From: Sphaerosporella brunnea | Lineage: Eukaryota; Ascomycota; Pezizomycetes; Pezizales; Pyronemataceae | DNA length: 64,000 bases | NCBI GenBank assembly: GCA_008704415.1 | Contig: VXIS01000254.1 | Coordinates: forward strand, 1-64,000 | Direction: 5' to 3' | Shown here: piece by piece, positions 31,823 through 42,241 of the stretch | Layout: each line of letters begins with the position of its first letter | Numbering within the stretch: the stretch's first letter is position 1 | The notes under the pieces: model-generated | Databases searched by the model: none | Told to the model about the DNA's origin: nothing | What the model saw: the letters and a program-made list of their open reading frames with translations, nothing else | Translations under genes and position numbers: made by a program

Positions 31823-33758
31823 GCTGTACTTTGACTGTTTGTTTGTTTTAATCATCCTGTATTCGGCCGCTTGCGGCCATGACATGTGACTATGTACATA
31901 AATCTACCCTTGGACCTCATGTGTCCACAGACGGGCGTGATTCAATAAACATACCAAGGAAAGTCGTGTTCAATGTGTGACAAAGGGAAGACAAAAGGAA
32001 AAACAAAGGGAAGAACAGGCGGGGTCATTCTTGTGGTTTCTCTGGCCACTTTCCTACATGTGTGCTCGACAGGAAGCCCAACAGGGCTTCCGTGCACCTA
32101 GCGTCTGCCAGGACCCTGGCCACCGGAGTGGAGGACCTCTTCCAGCCCTCCTTGCCGCCTACTTTCGTTGCCAGCCCTATGGCCTTCCATAGGGCTTCCT
32201 GCTCTTTCTTCCATCTTGCGCACCTCTTCAGAAGATGCTCCCTCGTTTGCTTGGGGGCCTTGCGGCACCACCAGCACTTGTCGTCCGTCCTGCGGCCGGT
32301 CCACATCAGATATGGAGCGGTGGGTGCTTTGTTGAGCCGGAGTTGGAAATACCGAGACGCCAGTGCTTTAGGAGCCTTGGCCGCAGTCTTGTCCCATTTA
32401 GCCTTACGCTTATAGTATGCTTTGGCTTTGATCTGGCGGCTCAGCCAGGCATTTCGGTCTTTCGTCCTGGCGTTGGTGACCAGGCGGCCAATGTGCGCTA
32501 GTGAAGTGACCTCGATTGTGTGCGGTCTGTCCAGTCGGTCTCTTGCAGCGGCCTTGGCGATTTGGTCGGCCATTTCGTTGCCTGGGATGCCTTTGTGCCC
32601 AGGCACCCATCTGTATTCGGTGTTCCAGCCGAGCAGGCGTAGCTCATTTTCGGCTTGGCGGATTCGTGGTAGCATCCATTGACCTGCTCCCGGGTCACCA
32701 CGCCTCAGGCGTTTGAGTGCCGCTTGAGCGTCCACAAAGATGTAGACGGTCCCAGACAGGTTCGGCGGGTCCTCTTGCCGGAGGCGTGATCTGATGTGGG
32801 TGCTTCTCGATGCCAGTTCTAGTCCAGCCGCGATGCCGAACAGCTCTGCGTCATAGGCTTCCTTGTTATTGCCGATGTAGCCACTGCTTCGGCACCACTC
32901 GTCGATAGTCATGCTGGTTCGTGCGACTGCGCCAAAGGCACAGTGGCCGTCTTCCAAGCGTGACCCGTCCGTGTACACTGCCATGTGGTTTTTTGTGGGC
33001 TGTTCCAGTGACGAGGCTGTCAGCGCCGCAGTGTTTTCGTCCTCCTCAATGGCGACATGGCCGGTGGGGTGCTGGAGGTTCGGTCGAGTCGGTTCTATGC
33101 TTGTGGGGTGTCCAGGGATGGTTACAGCCAATTTGCCCATGATGTTGGGTGGCTGGGTTTCTGGGGCACTTCCATCAAAGGCGCTGCTTGCTATGAAGCG
33201 GAGCAGGTCGTTGGTAGATTTGACTTCTGGCTGTCGGTTTCCGTTTAGGTCAGTTGCGGCGTTCCGCAGCCGGTTGCCGGCTGGGTTATTGTCTGGAGTT
33301 GCCGCCAGGCGGGCTGCAAGGCGCCTGCGTCTGTGGCGGAGGACAGTTTCGGCGTCTGTCAGACCGGCTTCGCAGATGAGGGGTCCAATAGCCGATGTCG
33401 GTAGGGCACCCAGCACTGATCTGGCCTGCCTGTTGAACAGCTTCTGTATATCGGCAGTTCGTTCCTTTTGGCCATCAAACCATAGTTCGGTTCCGTATAG
33501 AGCGACAGCTTGCACCGCTGCGATCTGGATCCGTCGTACGTTCTCGGTGCATAAACCCAGCCGGCCCGTTAGTGACCGGATCCTGGCCTCCGCGGATCTT
33601 GCCTTGCCCATTCTGACGTTATGATGATGCTGGAGGGTCAGTTTGGAATCTAAGAAGACTCCAAGCCATCGTGTCGCATGCTTGTTATAGGGAACTTGTA
33701 TGCCAGCCACAGAGACTTTCATGTCGGGAAGCCTTCGCTTCCGCTGTACTTTGACTGT
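31823..33758 (-). mobile_element. 5'-truncated Tad1-like LINE, 1.9 kb, with perfect 16-bp target duplication
   Basis: The insert (31839-33742) lies on the minus strand between two exact copies of GCTGTACTTTGACTGT at 31823-31838 and 33743-33758. At its 3' end, in element orientation, it has the word ATGTCATGGCCGCAAGCGG and the tail ATTAAAACAAACAAACA. The 5' end is cut inside the reverse transcriptase region, as in incomplete target-primed reverse transcription. It contains an intact 565-codon frame (next entry). The perfect duplication and open frame indicate a recent insertion. Confidence 0.93.
32025..33722 (-). CDS. LINE ORF2 C-terminal part: RT thumb, RNase H and zinc knuckle
   Basis: Residues 1-150 are the end of a LINE reverse transcriptase (WLGVFLDSKLTLQHH and AVALYGTELWFDGQ). 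A complete RNase H type I domain covers about 255-395: YTDGS, the Glu in DAELFGI, VDAQAALK and the PGHKGIPGNEMAD helix hold the D-E-D-D acidic set. The C-terminus holds a CCHC-like knuckle, CWWCRKAPKQTREHLLKRC (C-x2-C-...-H-...-C). This domain order is that of the Tad1 clade of fungal non-LTR elements. Catalytic RT motifs (YxDD) and the endonuclease are missing through 5' truncation, so the element cannot move by itself. The ATG is the first in the remaining frame and is probably not a natural start. Confidence 0.9.
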   Translation of the reverse strand: MKVSVAGIQVPYNKHATRWLGVFLDSKLTLQHHHNVRMGKARSAEARIRSLTGRLGLCTENVRRIQIAAVQAVALYGTELWFDGQKERTADIQKLFNRQARSVLGALPTSAIGPLICEAGLTDAETVLRHRRRRLAARLAATPDNNPAGNRLRNAATDLNGNRQPEVKSTNDLLRFIASSAFDGSAPETQPPNIMGKLAVTIPGHPTSIEPTRPNLQHPTGHVAIEEDENTAALTASSLEQPTKNHMAVYTDGSRLEDGHCAFGAVARTSMTIDEWCRSSGYIGNNKEAYDAELFGIAAGLELASRSTHIRSRLRQEDPPNLSGTVYIFVDAQAALKRLRRGDPGAGQWMLPRIRQAENELRLLGWNTEYRWVPGHKGIPGNEMADQIAKAAARDRLDRPHTIEVTSLAHIGRLVTNARTKDRNAWLSRQIKAKAYYKRKAKWDKTAAKAPKALASRYFQLRLNKAPTAPYLMWTGRRTDDKCWWCRKAPKQTREHLLKRCARWKKEQEALWKAIGLATKVGGKEGWKRSSTPVARVLADARCTEALLGFLSSTHVGKWPEKPQE

Positions 33759-34199
33759 AAGTCATGTTTTTTTCTTTCAGGTTCCATGAGTGTTTTTTAA
33801 GTTCTGTTGGGCTCCGCAATTGGCAAGCGGCTGCGCGCTAGGATTTCAGTATATCATGAGGCCTTTACTGAACTTTTGCATTTCATTCTGAATACATTTG
33901 TTTACACTCGTGAAATCTTGGACCCCGTGCGTGGCACCTCCCGTCCCCATTCCTTGGATCTCCTTTCCAGCCTCTTGCCTGTCACCCATCTGTACACGAG
34001 TACCTTGGGCCTCCTCCTGTCTGTTCCCTACCCTTTCCGTTACAGGTCAGTGCCTCATCGTACAGTAGCTGAACCTCAGCATAGCACAAAAGAAGTAGCA
34101 CGTCCAGAACACGCAAAAATGGCTGTTAAAAACAGCGTTAATAGATGTAATTTTTTTTTTTTTTTTTTCCAATTATCATTATTTGTCTCGGGCTAGTTC

Positions 34200-34469
34200 T
34201 TACCAGGAAATCGTCTCCCCACTGTGCTGGAATCTTTCCTGCGCGTCCCTGTTGGATGCGTTCCTGCCCACAATATTCAGGAAAATTGCTACAGACTTTT
34301 CTATATCTAGTCCTTTTGTACCATTCCTTTCTGTGTGCTTTCGTAGCCATGAACAGAGGTCTTCAAAATCCGTAATAGGCGTCGAAAATACCTCAAACGA
34401 ATGCTCTTCGTTCGTGACTGTGTAACAGCTCATCGACACTGACGTGCGGCGGGGTTTTTTGGTATACAT
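34200..34469 (-). pseudogene. PIF/Harbinger transposase N-terminal relic 1
   Basis: The minus-strand frame ends in GLDIEKSVAIFLNIVGRNASN and RDAQERFQHSGETIS (runs split), which matches the helix-turn-helix region (DUF8040) before the DDE nuclease of Harbinger-type transposases. It breaks off right after GETIS, where the sequence turns to GTAAGAACTAG and an A tract, with no DDE catalytic domain. The preceding 35 residues (EVFSTPITDFEDLCSWLRKH) also fit the domain. The frame upstream to 34760 has no ATG and is not included. It is a truncated remnant. Confidence 0.7.
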
Positions 34470-35745
34470 CCACAGAACCCCAATTGCTGCAGCGACAGCA
34501 AGATTTTCGGTAAAGGGGTGGACAAAATATGCCTCATTTTTTTTTGGCAAAAGTGGCCGTTTGTTGTGGATTGGGAGCGCAGCAGAGGTGCAATACGTTA
34601 CGGGGGTGCAGCAGACGGAGTTCAGCGTTGGAACAACGAAAAAAAAAAGTAGGTCCGGACGTTCCGCGGGGTCAGAGCGTTGTTTTTTTGGCGTTTCTAC
34701 TGACGTTGCCAAACAGCGGTGGCGTTCCGTTGTCGTCCCACACAAAAATCCGGCAGCCAAACGGGCGCTCAGTATGGCTCCGCGAATGGCACGGAGCCTT
34801 CAGGCCGCTTTTTCCAGAACACTCTGGGACCCGTTGGGAGCGAGTCTTTGACAAGTTTTAGCGGTTTCCAGCGGCTCGATCAAATTCTAGGCCATGGATT
34901 AGCTCTTGCGTCGAGGAGTTGCTGCTTCTCATGATTCACGAGGAGTCACTCGAGCTCGCCCTGGCGGAAAGTTTCGCAAGTGCGATTTCCCGACCTCCGC
35001 GTGTCAAGGGTGCCTTCCGATACTTAGTAACTACGCAGCATGTACCGAAATCTACCGTAAAACTCCTCCGCCAACTTAGTCTCGCCGAGTGTACAGGTAA
35101 AGGTTTATAGAGTAGACCCACGTCAAGCTTTTTAGCTGCATTGTTTGACCATTTGCAGGCGGGTAGACGTTGAGATTTGAACGCCCCGCGCGAAGAACTC
35201 GAGATATAAGGCGACAGCAAAAAACAACCATCAAATATATGTGTCTATACGCTCTATTCATCCAAACAATCATCTTCATCTTCATCAGCTTTGCTCTTGA
35301 TGCTCCTCCAGCAGCTACCGCTTTTACTCCTCTCACTCTTCCAGTGGAGGCCTTTCTATCTAGTCCACAAAGGTCAATTGCCGCACCCTTCACCCAAGAT
35401 TTCGGATATTGGAAGTACAGACTGACTCGGAGGCGGCATTTTACGGTTGGTGGAGATCGTCGGCCGACATCATGCTCGAAACCCTGACCCTTCGCCTCGG
35501 AAGCTCGCCCGCCGGCAAGTTTACTTAAGCGGGTGTAATGTAGGTGAATTGTTGAGAAGTCAAAAATCACTCGTTGGCACGGATTTCGTGAACCACATTT
35601 TTGTTAGCAGACAAGATCATTTAATTTCGGTTCGAAACCTTCATTGACAAGAGCGAACAGGTAAGCAAAAGAGGTACAAAAGACCATTATTGCCGCCACC
35701 ACTAACGAATCTCGAGATCTCCCTGGAGAAAAGACAGAATCGCGT
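34470..35745. other. Intergenic, no gene supported
   Basis: Short frames only. Probably includes more of the Harbinger relic's decayed 5' part up to about 34.83 kb. No convincing terminal repeat identified. The 3' end of the TDP2-like gene follows. Confidence 0.4.
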
Positions 35746-36843
35746 TTAAGTAGGGCTAGCGTCACCAGCCTTTGCCTGAACCCAGATGCCGTAGTGGTCG
35801 CTCGCCCAGACCATATGACGATCATCCTCTTGCTCACCCCGGCTCTCCGGTTCTCTGCACCTCAAACCCACTCCAACCCTCGTCAACACCGTCTGCCCCT
35901 CGACAGGCTCAAACTCGATGTCCCCGCAGAAAAACACCCTATCGAGTCTTCCGGGAGGGAAGCGGCAACGCGGCTGATATCCCCAGGTGAACCCCAAATG
36001 CTCATCCAGGGCCCCTCCGGCCAGCTCCTTCTTCACATTCCAGACATCACCCAATCCACACTTAGTCGCTAGCTCCTCGTCCTCGGGTCGGATGCAGTTC
36101 ATATCCCCCGCGACCAACCCCGCAACAACTCCATCCTCTTTCAACAGCTTCGCCACAGCCGCCAGCTGCACCGGTCGGATCGTAACTCCCGGATCCGGTA
36201 AAGACTCAAGGTGGGTGTTCGCGATTCTGAACACGCCTCCACCCTGCAACGGAACATCCAGGACCAAAACACCACGTTCCATGTGGCTGAGTTCATACCG
36301 CTTTCTGAACACGGCTGAAACGGGCACATCCTTTGACACCAGACTCAGGGTGAAGTATCTTCCCAGCGCCTTGTTGTCAGTGACCAAGAAGTTCGCTTGC
36401 ACCCACGGATGCGCCAGCAACGTCTGAAGCGAGCTCAAATTAACCTCCTGCAGCAACAAGATGGTGGATTTTGGCGACATGGGGAGGAGAGTTGTGAGAT
36501 GCGAAAGGACGCTCTGCATCCGCTCCTTGGAAAAGGGCGCCATGAAGTCGATGTTCCAACTTATGATCGAAAGCGCCGTGGTCCGAGGGTGTGGCGTCGC
36601 GGAGGAGGTGCTGTAGTCGGGAAACGGAAGCCAGAAGTCGGGATCGGGCGACTTCAAGGGTCCTCGGAACTGCAACGGCGCTGTGATTTTTGGGCCCGGG
36701 GGGTCGAAATGTATGAAAGGATCCAGCCCGGCGCCGGCGACTAGATTGGAGGGCCGCGGGGGATCAGTCGAGACGGCAACGTTCTGCATACCTCCGTCGG
36801 CTAGGGGAACGAAAGGCAAGAGAGAGCTTCGGCGGCGAAGCAT
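35746..36843 (-). CDS. Endonuclease/exonuclease/phosphatase-family enzyme, TDP2-like (365 aa)
   Basis: Metal-dependent phosphodiesterase of the EEP fold. All signature motifs occur in order: ISWNIDFM (the TWN box of TDP2 proteins), LLLQEV with the metal-binding Glu, ANTHLES, AGDMNCIRPED with catalytic D and N, LDRVFFCG, and the terminal SDHYGI with catalytic D and H. In animals TDP2 removes 5'-tyrosyl (topoisomerase II) adducts from DNA; fungal TDP2-like proteins are plausible DNA-repair or RNA phosphodiesterases, so the substrate is inferred. The first 90 residues are Pro-rich and unconserved. The frame extends 35 codons upstream only to a GTG, so I take the first ATG (MLRRRSSLL). Intronless. 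Confidence 0.85.
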   Translation of the reverse strand: MLRRRSSLLPFVPLADGGMQNVAVSTDPPRPSNLVAGAGLDPFIHFDPPGPKITAPLQFRGPLKSPDPDFWLPFPDYSTSSATPHPRTTALSIISWNIDFMAPFSKERMQSVLSHLTTLLPMSPKSTILLLQEVNLSSLQTLLAHPWVQANFLVTDNKALGRYFTLSLVSKDVPVSAVFRKRYELSHMERGVLVLDVPLQGGGVFRIANTHLESLPDPGVTIRPVQLAAVAKLLKEDGVVAGLVAGDMNCIRPEDEELATKCGLGDVWNVKKELAGGALDEHLGFTWGYQPRCRFPPGRLDRVFFCGDIEFEPVEGQTVLTRVGVGLRCREPESRGEQEDDRHMVWASDHYGIWVQAKAGDASPT

Positions 36844-37977
36844 GTGGGGTTGTAGAGAATGTGGTGGGGTGGTGATGTTCGAAGCTGGGGGTTCCTTAGC
36901 GTCGCAAGGTTCTGTACGACGGTACTTCGAGCCTTCACGGCGAAGCACTCGAGCATTCTTATTCCCCTCCTCCGACTTTCAATATGAGCGAACAAACGGC
37001 TAATATGAACGAACAAACGGCTAGACGAACAGTCCTCAGCACCACAACAGGCTGGAAAACCTAAAGGCGAGAGACAAACAACGGACAAAGCCTTCTAGCT
37101 GCAAAAATCTCCAGCTCCTATTTCAGCGTCCAATCAGAGCATGGAACCTGCATGACTTCAGCGGGTGGAATCACCCCGAGCCGGTCATTGTTTTTGCCTG
37201 AAAGCGGCCAGCTGCAGAGCCAGCAAAGGATGCCTGGACCTTTTTTGCACGGATATCTATCTCTAACTCATACAACTATCACTCCGGAGCCTTGGAATTG
37301 TAATATTTTCTTTCAATGCTGCTGATGATCCGGCTTTCCCAACGGAACCCTTCCTACAACTGAAAACAGTCTGGAGAAACAGGCCGACGGATATACACAG
37401 CGGTGTCGTTGGGAACAGAACCGCCCCGTCCACAAACAGTACCCATATGCATGTGTTTCAAGGTCATCAGACCAATCTTCCATAGACCATGGGATGCGCT
37501 CGTTTGCCGGATTCCGAGTCTGACAGCTCTTGGTTCGGCTAAAAGTGTGATGATCTTCTCCCGCCATGAAACCTCGTATGGTCATGGGAAAGCCGAAAAT
37601 TCATTAGACGATGCAGGCCTCGTTTTTTGTGGGCCCTCGGGGATTTCCAATAGTTATCGATGCGGGGTGCATAGTACGTGGTGCTATCGGCGACCCCGCA
37701 ATATGCACCCAGTTCTTAGTAGCATCTTTAGTTCCAGATTTGCGATCAGCGACGGGACTGATCCTTCTAAAGAAGCGCTGCTTGTGGGGCCGTACTTGTT
37801 ATCCGCGTTTGCGCCAGCGCCAAATGACAAAAATATAGAGAAGTCAATTCACACTCCAGGTACACTAAGTATAAAGGGCATCGATGCCCACCGGGGGCTC
37901 TAATTCTTGCTACTCTACACGTAAAGACTCGAAAACCTACAGCCAATGATATAACCGACCCACGGCGTTGCGCTTCC
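36844..37977. other. Intergenic, no gene supported
   Basis: A short tandem at about 36980-37025 repeats (A)ATATGA(G/A)CGAACAAACGGCTA. The plus frame at 37403-37903 begins at GTG and has no recognisable domain. Confidence 0.4.
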
Positions 37978-38435
37978 TTACGGCTCCGGCTCACGCGTCG
38001 CGTCCCAGCGCTTGAACTCGTGCTGGATGCTTCCCTCGACCAGCACGGCGTAAACCCGCTCGACAAGCTCCGGCGGGAAATCGACTTTCTCAGCGGTAGC
38101 TTTGCACTTGCTGATGACGTCATCGACGCGCCATTGATCGCGCACCACGGAACGGGAGGGCTTGATGCGTGCCGCGGCCTCGATGTATCGCATGCGCTTC
38201 CCTGTGAGTACGTTTAGTTTGTGTCTTTTGGTATCGGGGGTGGGGACATACCCAACAGGGACACGATCTGTCGGTCGAGGTCGTCGATGGCCGTGCGGAC
38301 GTGCACCATAGTCGTCGCGTCCGCGGCGGACGGGTAGGAGACTGGCCCCTCCTCGGTGGGCTGGTTAGGGTCGCTCTTGAGATCTGACTGGCTCAGACCC
38401 TTCCCCAGGGCGTTGGCATCGTTGGTGACGGTCAT
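37978..38435 (-). CDS. Short AroQ/PchB-type chorismate mutase (135 aa, two exons)
   Basis: Exons 38435-38252 and 38201-37978, with a 50-nt GT-AG intron that restores SLLGKRMRYIEAAARIK across the junction. The product is an all-helical AroQ-type mutase: helix 1 'VRTAIDDLDRQIVSLLGKRMRYI' carries the conserved Arg and the LLGKR lysine; 'RDQWRVDDVI' and 'FPPELVERVYAVLVEGSIQHEF' supply later active-site positions, including the terminal Glu/Gln-x-x-E/F pattern. It resembles PchB-like single-domain proteins more than the larger allosteric yeast Aro7 (about 256 residues). It converts chorismate to prephenate, or possibly cleaves isochorismate; the sequence alone cannot decide. No signal peptide is visible, arguing against a secreted effector. 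The first 40 residues are variable. Confidence 0.88.
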
Positions 38436-39764
38436 CTCGGGTTGCTTGCTCGGGAAGGTGAATTGAGTCGTCGTTGGTGTGAGGGTATATATACTTGAGT
38501 GGTTTTGCGTTGGGGCTCAAGTTGCAGGTGTCGCGTTGCCCTTGCATCTTGCATCCTTTCGGTCCGAACCTTAATTTTTGTTTTCGAATGGGTTGGACGC
38601 GCGACAGACCACAAACAACCGCAGCAGAAGAACGTTAGGTACCAGTTTGTTGCTTGTGGTCTCAAACGCTTTAAACTATGCAACTCAATTATGTACTTAG
38701 AAGGGGGGTCAGCCCTCCCTCTAGATCTGTTGGGAACATCTACAGGCCGTCGCGATATCGGTCGAGTTGTTTGAAGTTCTATCCCTCGCAGCCCAATACG
38801 CCGACGTTACACCAAAAGGGATTATATGATGAAGGGTCTATTGACCTCGTTATGCTCTCTGTCCACACAATTACGCATTGGACACTGCGCGGGATAGAAG
38901 CGTCAGCGCCAGAGGGTGTTGTAAATGTTCCCGTAAAGAACCTGCATGTGGAGTTGAAGACATGCAATTTGCAGTATTTAGTGGAGAACTTCCCGTGAGT
39001 CTATTCAGCCTTTTTTATTCATAGGCCTGCTCTAATTACCAGACTCTATCTGGATACCAGCGCTCAACTGTGTGCGGCGAGCTAGCGGGCATATGGGTGG
39101 CCGCTATTGATCGAACGTGGTGAATCAGGGGTGACCTCGACGCAGGGACATGGTTCAGCCAGAGATGGTGTGTGTAGATCGTTGGTTTTTCTGGATATAT
39201 TGGGGGCTGTTGGCAATCGTTTCAGGCCCGAAGCCCCCGGTTTTGGGGCTTTTGGCTCTCTGTTTTCGCGGGAAAAAAAGGCGCGTGTGCACTCGACTAA
39301 TATACCTATGAGTTGTCTCCTGTGTTCAACAGTGCCACGAGACCGCTGTCGCTAGTTGCCAGACGGTCTTCCATAGACGCCAACTAGCATCGCTCGCTAC
39401 GCTCTCCACCGAGGCCCGGGCGTTTGGGTCTAGCGCGTGACGATGTTCTCGGGGTTGCTTCCATGTCCATGCTATTCGTCCGCGAGTTGGTCATTCGAAT
39501 CCCCTAGTCCTCCTCATTCTGTAGGTGATGTAGATCAGTAGCCATGAGACTCTAGACATGTTTGTCTATGGCTCTATGTCCATGGGCAATCGGTTTCACT
39601 CAGCCTATAAATGTCCGGGGAAGGTTAGTTTCTGGTTCTAAGGCATACTTTATAAGCTTTGCTTTGGCGAAGCTCCAACTAGCCTTTGCCTAGCTATACG
39701 CAGACGGCATACGGAGACGGACACCGGCTCGCCTCTTTGGATCATCGTCGACAAGCTCTCGCAG
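38436..39764. other. Intergenic, no gene supported
   Basis: A GTATATATAC word at 38486-38495 lies about 55 bp upstream of the chorismate mutase start and may be its TATA element. Otherwise only short frames without domains. Confidence 0.4.
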
Positions 39765-39770
39765 TATAAA
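39765..39770 (+). promoter_or_regulatory. Probable TATA box of the alpha-galactosidase gene
   Basis: TATAAA 49 bp upstream of the ATG, in the sequence GCAGTATAAAGCCC. Position and perfect consensus support a focused promoter, but no transcription start is known. Confidence 0.45.
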
Positions 39771-39818
39771 GCCCAGCCGCGTCCGGCCACTTGCATTTGG
39801 AATTCGACGGCCGTTGAG

Positions 39819-41414
39819 ATGTTTCTTCCTTCGCTTCTTGCTTTAGTCTTGGCCTCTAGCGCTACAGGCCTAGTTACTAAAGATGGTTCGGTACAGCAGC
39901 ATCCATCACGATCATTCTTTGTACTTTATTTCGGGTTCGCTGATACAAAACAGGGCCGATTACCAGCGATGGGGTGGAACCACTGGAATGTATGAATCTG
40001 GCTCCTTTTCTACTGCCGGGGCATTCTAACATCGACAGGCCTACCGCTGTAACATCAACGAAGACAAGATTTTGTCGGCAGCGAAGAGCATTCAAGACCT
40101 CGGGCTTCAAGATGCTGGCTACGAATACATCAACAGTACAGCTCCATGAATGCAAGCTTCTGTCCAATCCAAAGCCACTGACGGGACGTAGTCGATGACT
40201 GCTGGAGCGTCAAAAGTGGCCGGGACCCCGTCACCAACCGCATCCTGCCAGACTTGACCAAGTTCCCCGCTGGCATCAGCGGCACGGCAAAGACTCTACA
40301 CGGCATGGGTTTCAAAGTTGGGCTTTACTCAGATGCGGGTAGCAAGACCTGTGGTGGCTATCCCGGGAGTCTATATTACGAGGATATCGATGCTGCAACA
40401 TTTTCAGAGTGGGGAATCGATTGTAACGCCCCTCCCAGTCATAGCTCTTCATTATGAATTGGGATTGACAGTGACGAAGACCTGAAGTATGACAACTGCA
40501 ATGTCCCCTCATCCTGGCCGAGTGATGAGTACAACAACTGTCACCCAGACTACAACCACCCCACCGGACCAAACGCAACATGTCCCGACGATCCGAACGT
40601 GGCGCCACCCGATTACGATTGGAGCACCAGCAGCACTGCCAAACGTTTCAAACGGATGGGGGATGCACTGCTAAAGCAGGACCGTACAATTCTCTACAGT
40701 TTATGCGAATGGGGCCAAGCCGGCGTCGAGACGTGGGGCGACTCGATCGCACAGAGCTGGCGAATTACCGACGACATCTTCCGTAATTATAACTACCATC
40801 CTAGGCCTCTTTCCCCAAAGCCAAGTTTCTGACAATACCATGGAACAGCGTATTTTGCCCGCATCAGACACATCGTAAACTACAACCAATTCCGTCTCAA
40901 CTACGTCAACTTCTGGGGCCACAACGACGCAGACATGCTGGATCTTGGCAACGGAAATCTCACCACCGTCGAGGCACGCACCCATTTTGCGTTGTGGGCA
41001 GCCATGAAATCTCCACTTCTCATCGGCACCGATCTTTCTGTCCTCGCTTCGGAGCTTGTGGATGTCCTCAAGAACCCATATCTTATCAACTTCAACCAAG
41101 ACCCCATTGTTGGAGAACCGGCAATGCCGTTTAATTGGGATTGGACATACAATGATGCTCAACCGGCGGAGTACTGGGCTGGCAAGTACAGGAATAGTGG
41201 CGAGATTTTGTTGCTGATGGTTAATTGGGGTGAGGAGGAGAAGACTATGAGGGCGGCGTTTGGAGTCGTGCCAAGCACCACGGCGAGGGGGGCTTATGAG
41301 GTTACCGATGTGTGGACTGGAAAGGATCTGGGACTTCAACGCCGGTTTGTGGAGGCGACTGTGGAGCCACATGGAACGGCGGCATTCATGCTGAGGGCAT
41401 TGGAGCCGGTGTAG
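39819..41414 (+). CDS. Secreted GH27 alpha-galactosidase (434 aa, six exons)
   Basis: Exons 39819-39890, 39954-39989, 40039-40135, 40192-40422, 40480-40782 and 40849-41414; five GT-AG introns of 49-66 nt restore one frame. The enzyme releases terminal alpha-1,6-galactose from melibiose-type oligosaccharides and galactomannan outside the cell. A short hydrophobic signal peptide ([17 protein letters not shown]) precedes [10 protein letters not shown], the GH27 start. The nucleophile is D150 in YLKYDNC, the acid/base D244 in RITDDI, and CEWG and [13 protein letters not shown] are also present. The C-terminal beta domain ends with a normal stop. Intron 4 uses the acceptor ending GACGAAG; the nearer CAG would shift the frame into a stop. 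It looks intact, and its length is usual for fungal AglB-type enzymes. The exact exon 1 to 2 junction is less certain than the others. Confidence 0.9.
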
Positions 41415-42241
41415 AGATCACAGTGGTTGTAGGTATGGGTGTAATCTAGAGGCCAATTACGGGAGTGTTTTGATGGCAATTACAAAGGATGTAACGACTC
41501 TACTAGAGATACCGAGCGTTGTGGAAAATAAACTGGCTGGTGGCGACATAGTTGCATACTTCCGCCCGGCATAGGTGATGGAATTTTGTTGTGGGATATG
41601 ACATGCACGGAAACATTGTCCTTTCAAGGTAAACTGATCTACTCGTCAATAAGGAAGAGAGACAATGTTGCGGCGCGCCACGGGTGGTTACCATAATAGG
41701 CTAATGCCCGATGCAAGCGCCGTGCATGAAGTCCAACGCAGGGATAGTGATGGGAATGAGTTGACCGGGCCTGGCTGTGCCAAAGAGTGCGCGGCTTCGC
41801 TGTGAGTCCCCGCCCCGCCCCAGCAAACAAGAACTCGTAAGAATTAGCGATGTCGGGGGGAACGGGGGTTGCAGTGTGATGCGAAGTTGGTGTGAATAAA
41901 GCACAGTTGATCAGCTTTTTCCACGCCGAGTCGGTTCCAGTGCTTTGAAAGGTAAGGCGACTCGTCGGCCGGTACATAGGATTTTGTTTGTACGAGTGGG
42001 ATGTCAGATTTCCCCTCTCCTGTGACGGTCGCGTTAACGTTCCGTCACAGTCCGTCATTCGGCTTCCCTGCCGTCTCTACTTTTTTGACCACAAGAGGTA
42101 GAAAATGAAGCTAGACACCCGGCTTGAGCTTTCTTGTGAACCCGGAGGACACAACCCCATATGCATGAGGCGACCCAGGCGGTCGGTTCTTCTTTTAGCT
42201 GCCCTGTAATATTCAACGTGCAGAGCAGAAGTTCCCCGCTC
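41415..42241. other. Intergenic, no gene supported
   Basis: No frame with an ATG and recognisable content. The minus-strand frame at 41639-42058 lacks any domain. Confidence 0.4.

Noticed and set aside
32911..33624. 237-residue plus-strand frame
   Set aside because: It is the antisense shadow of the LINE RNase H frame.
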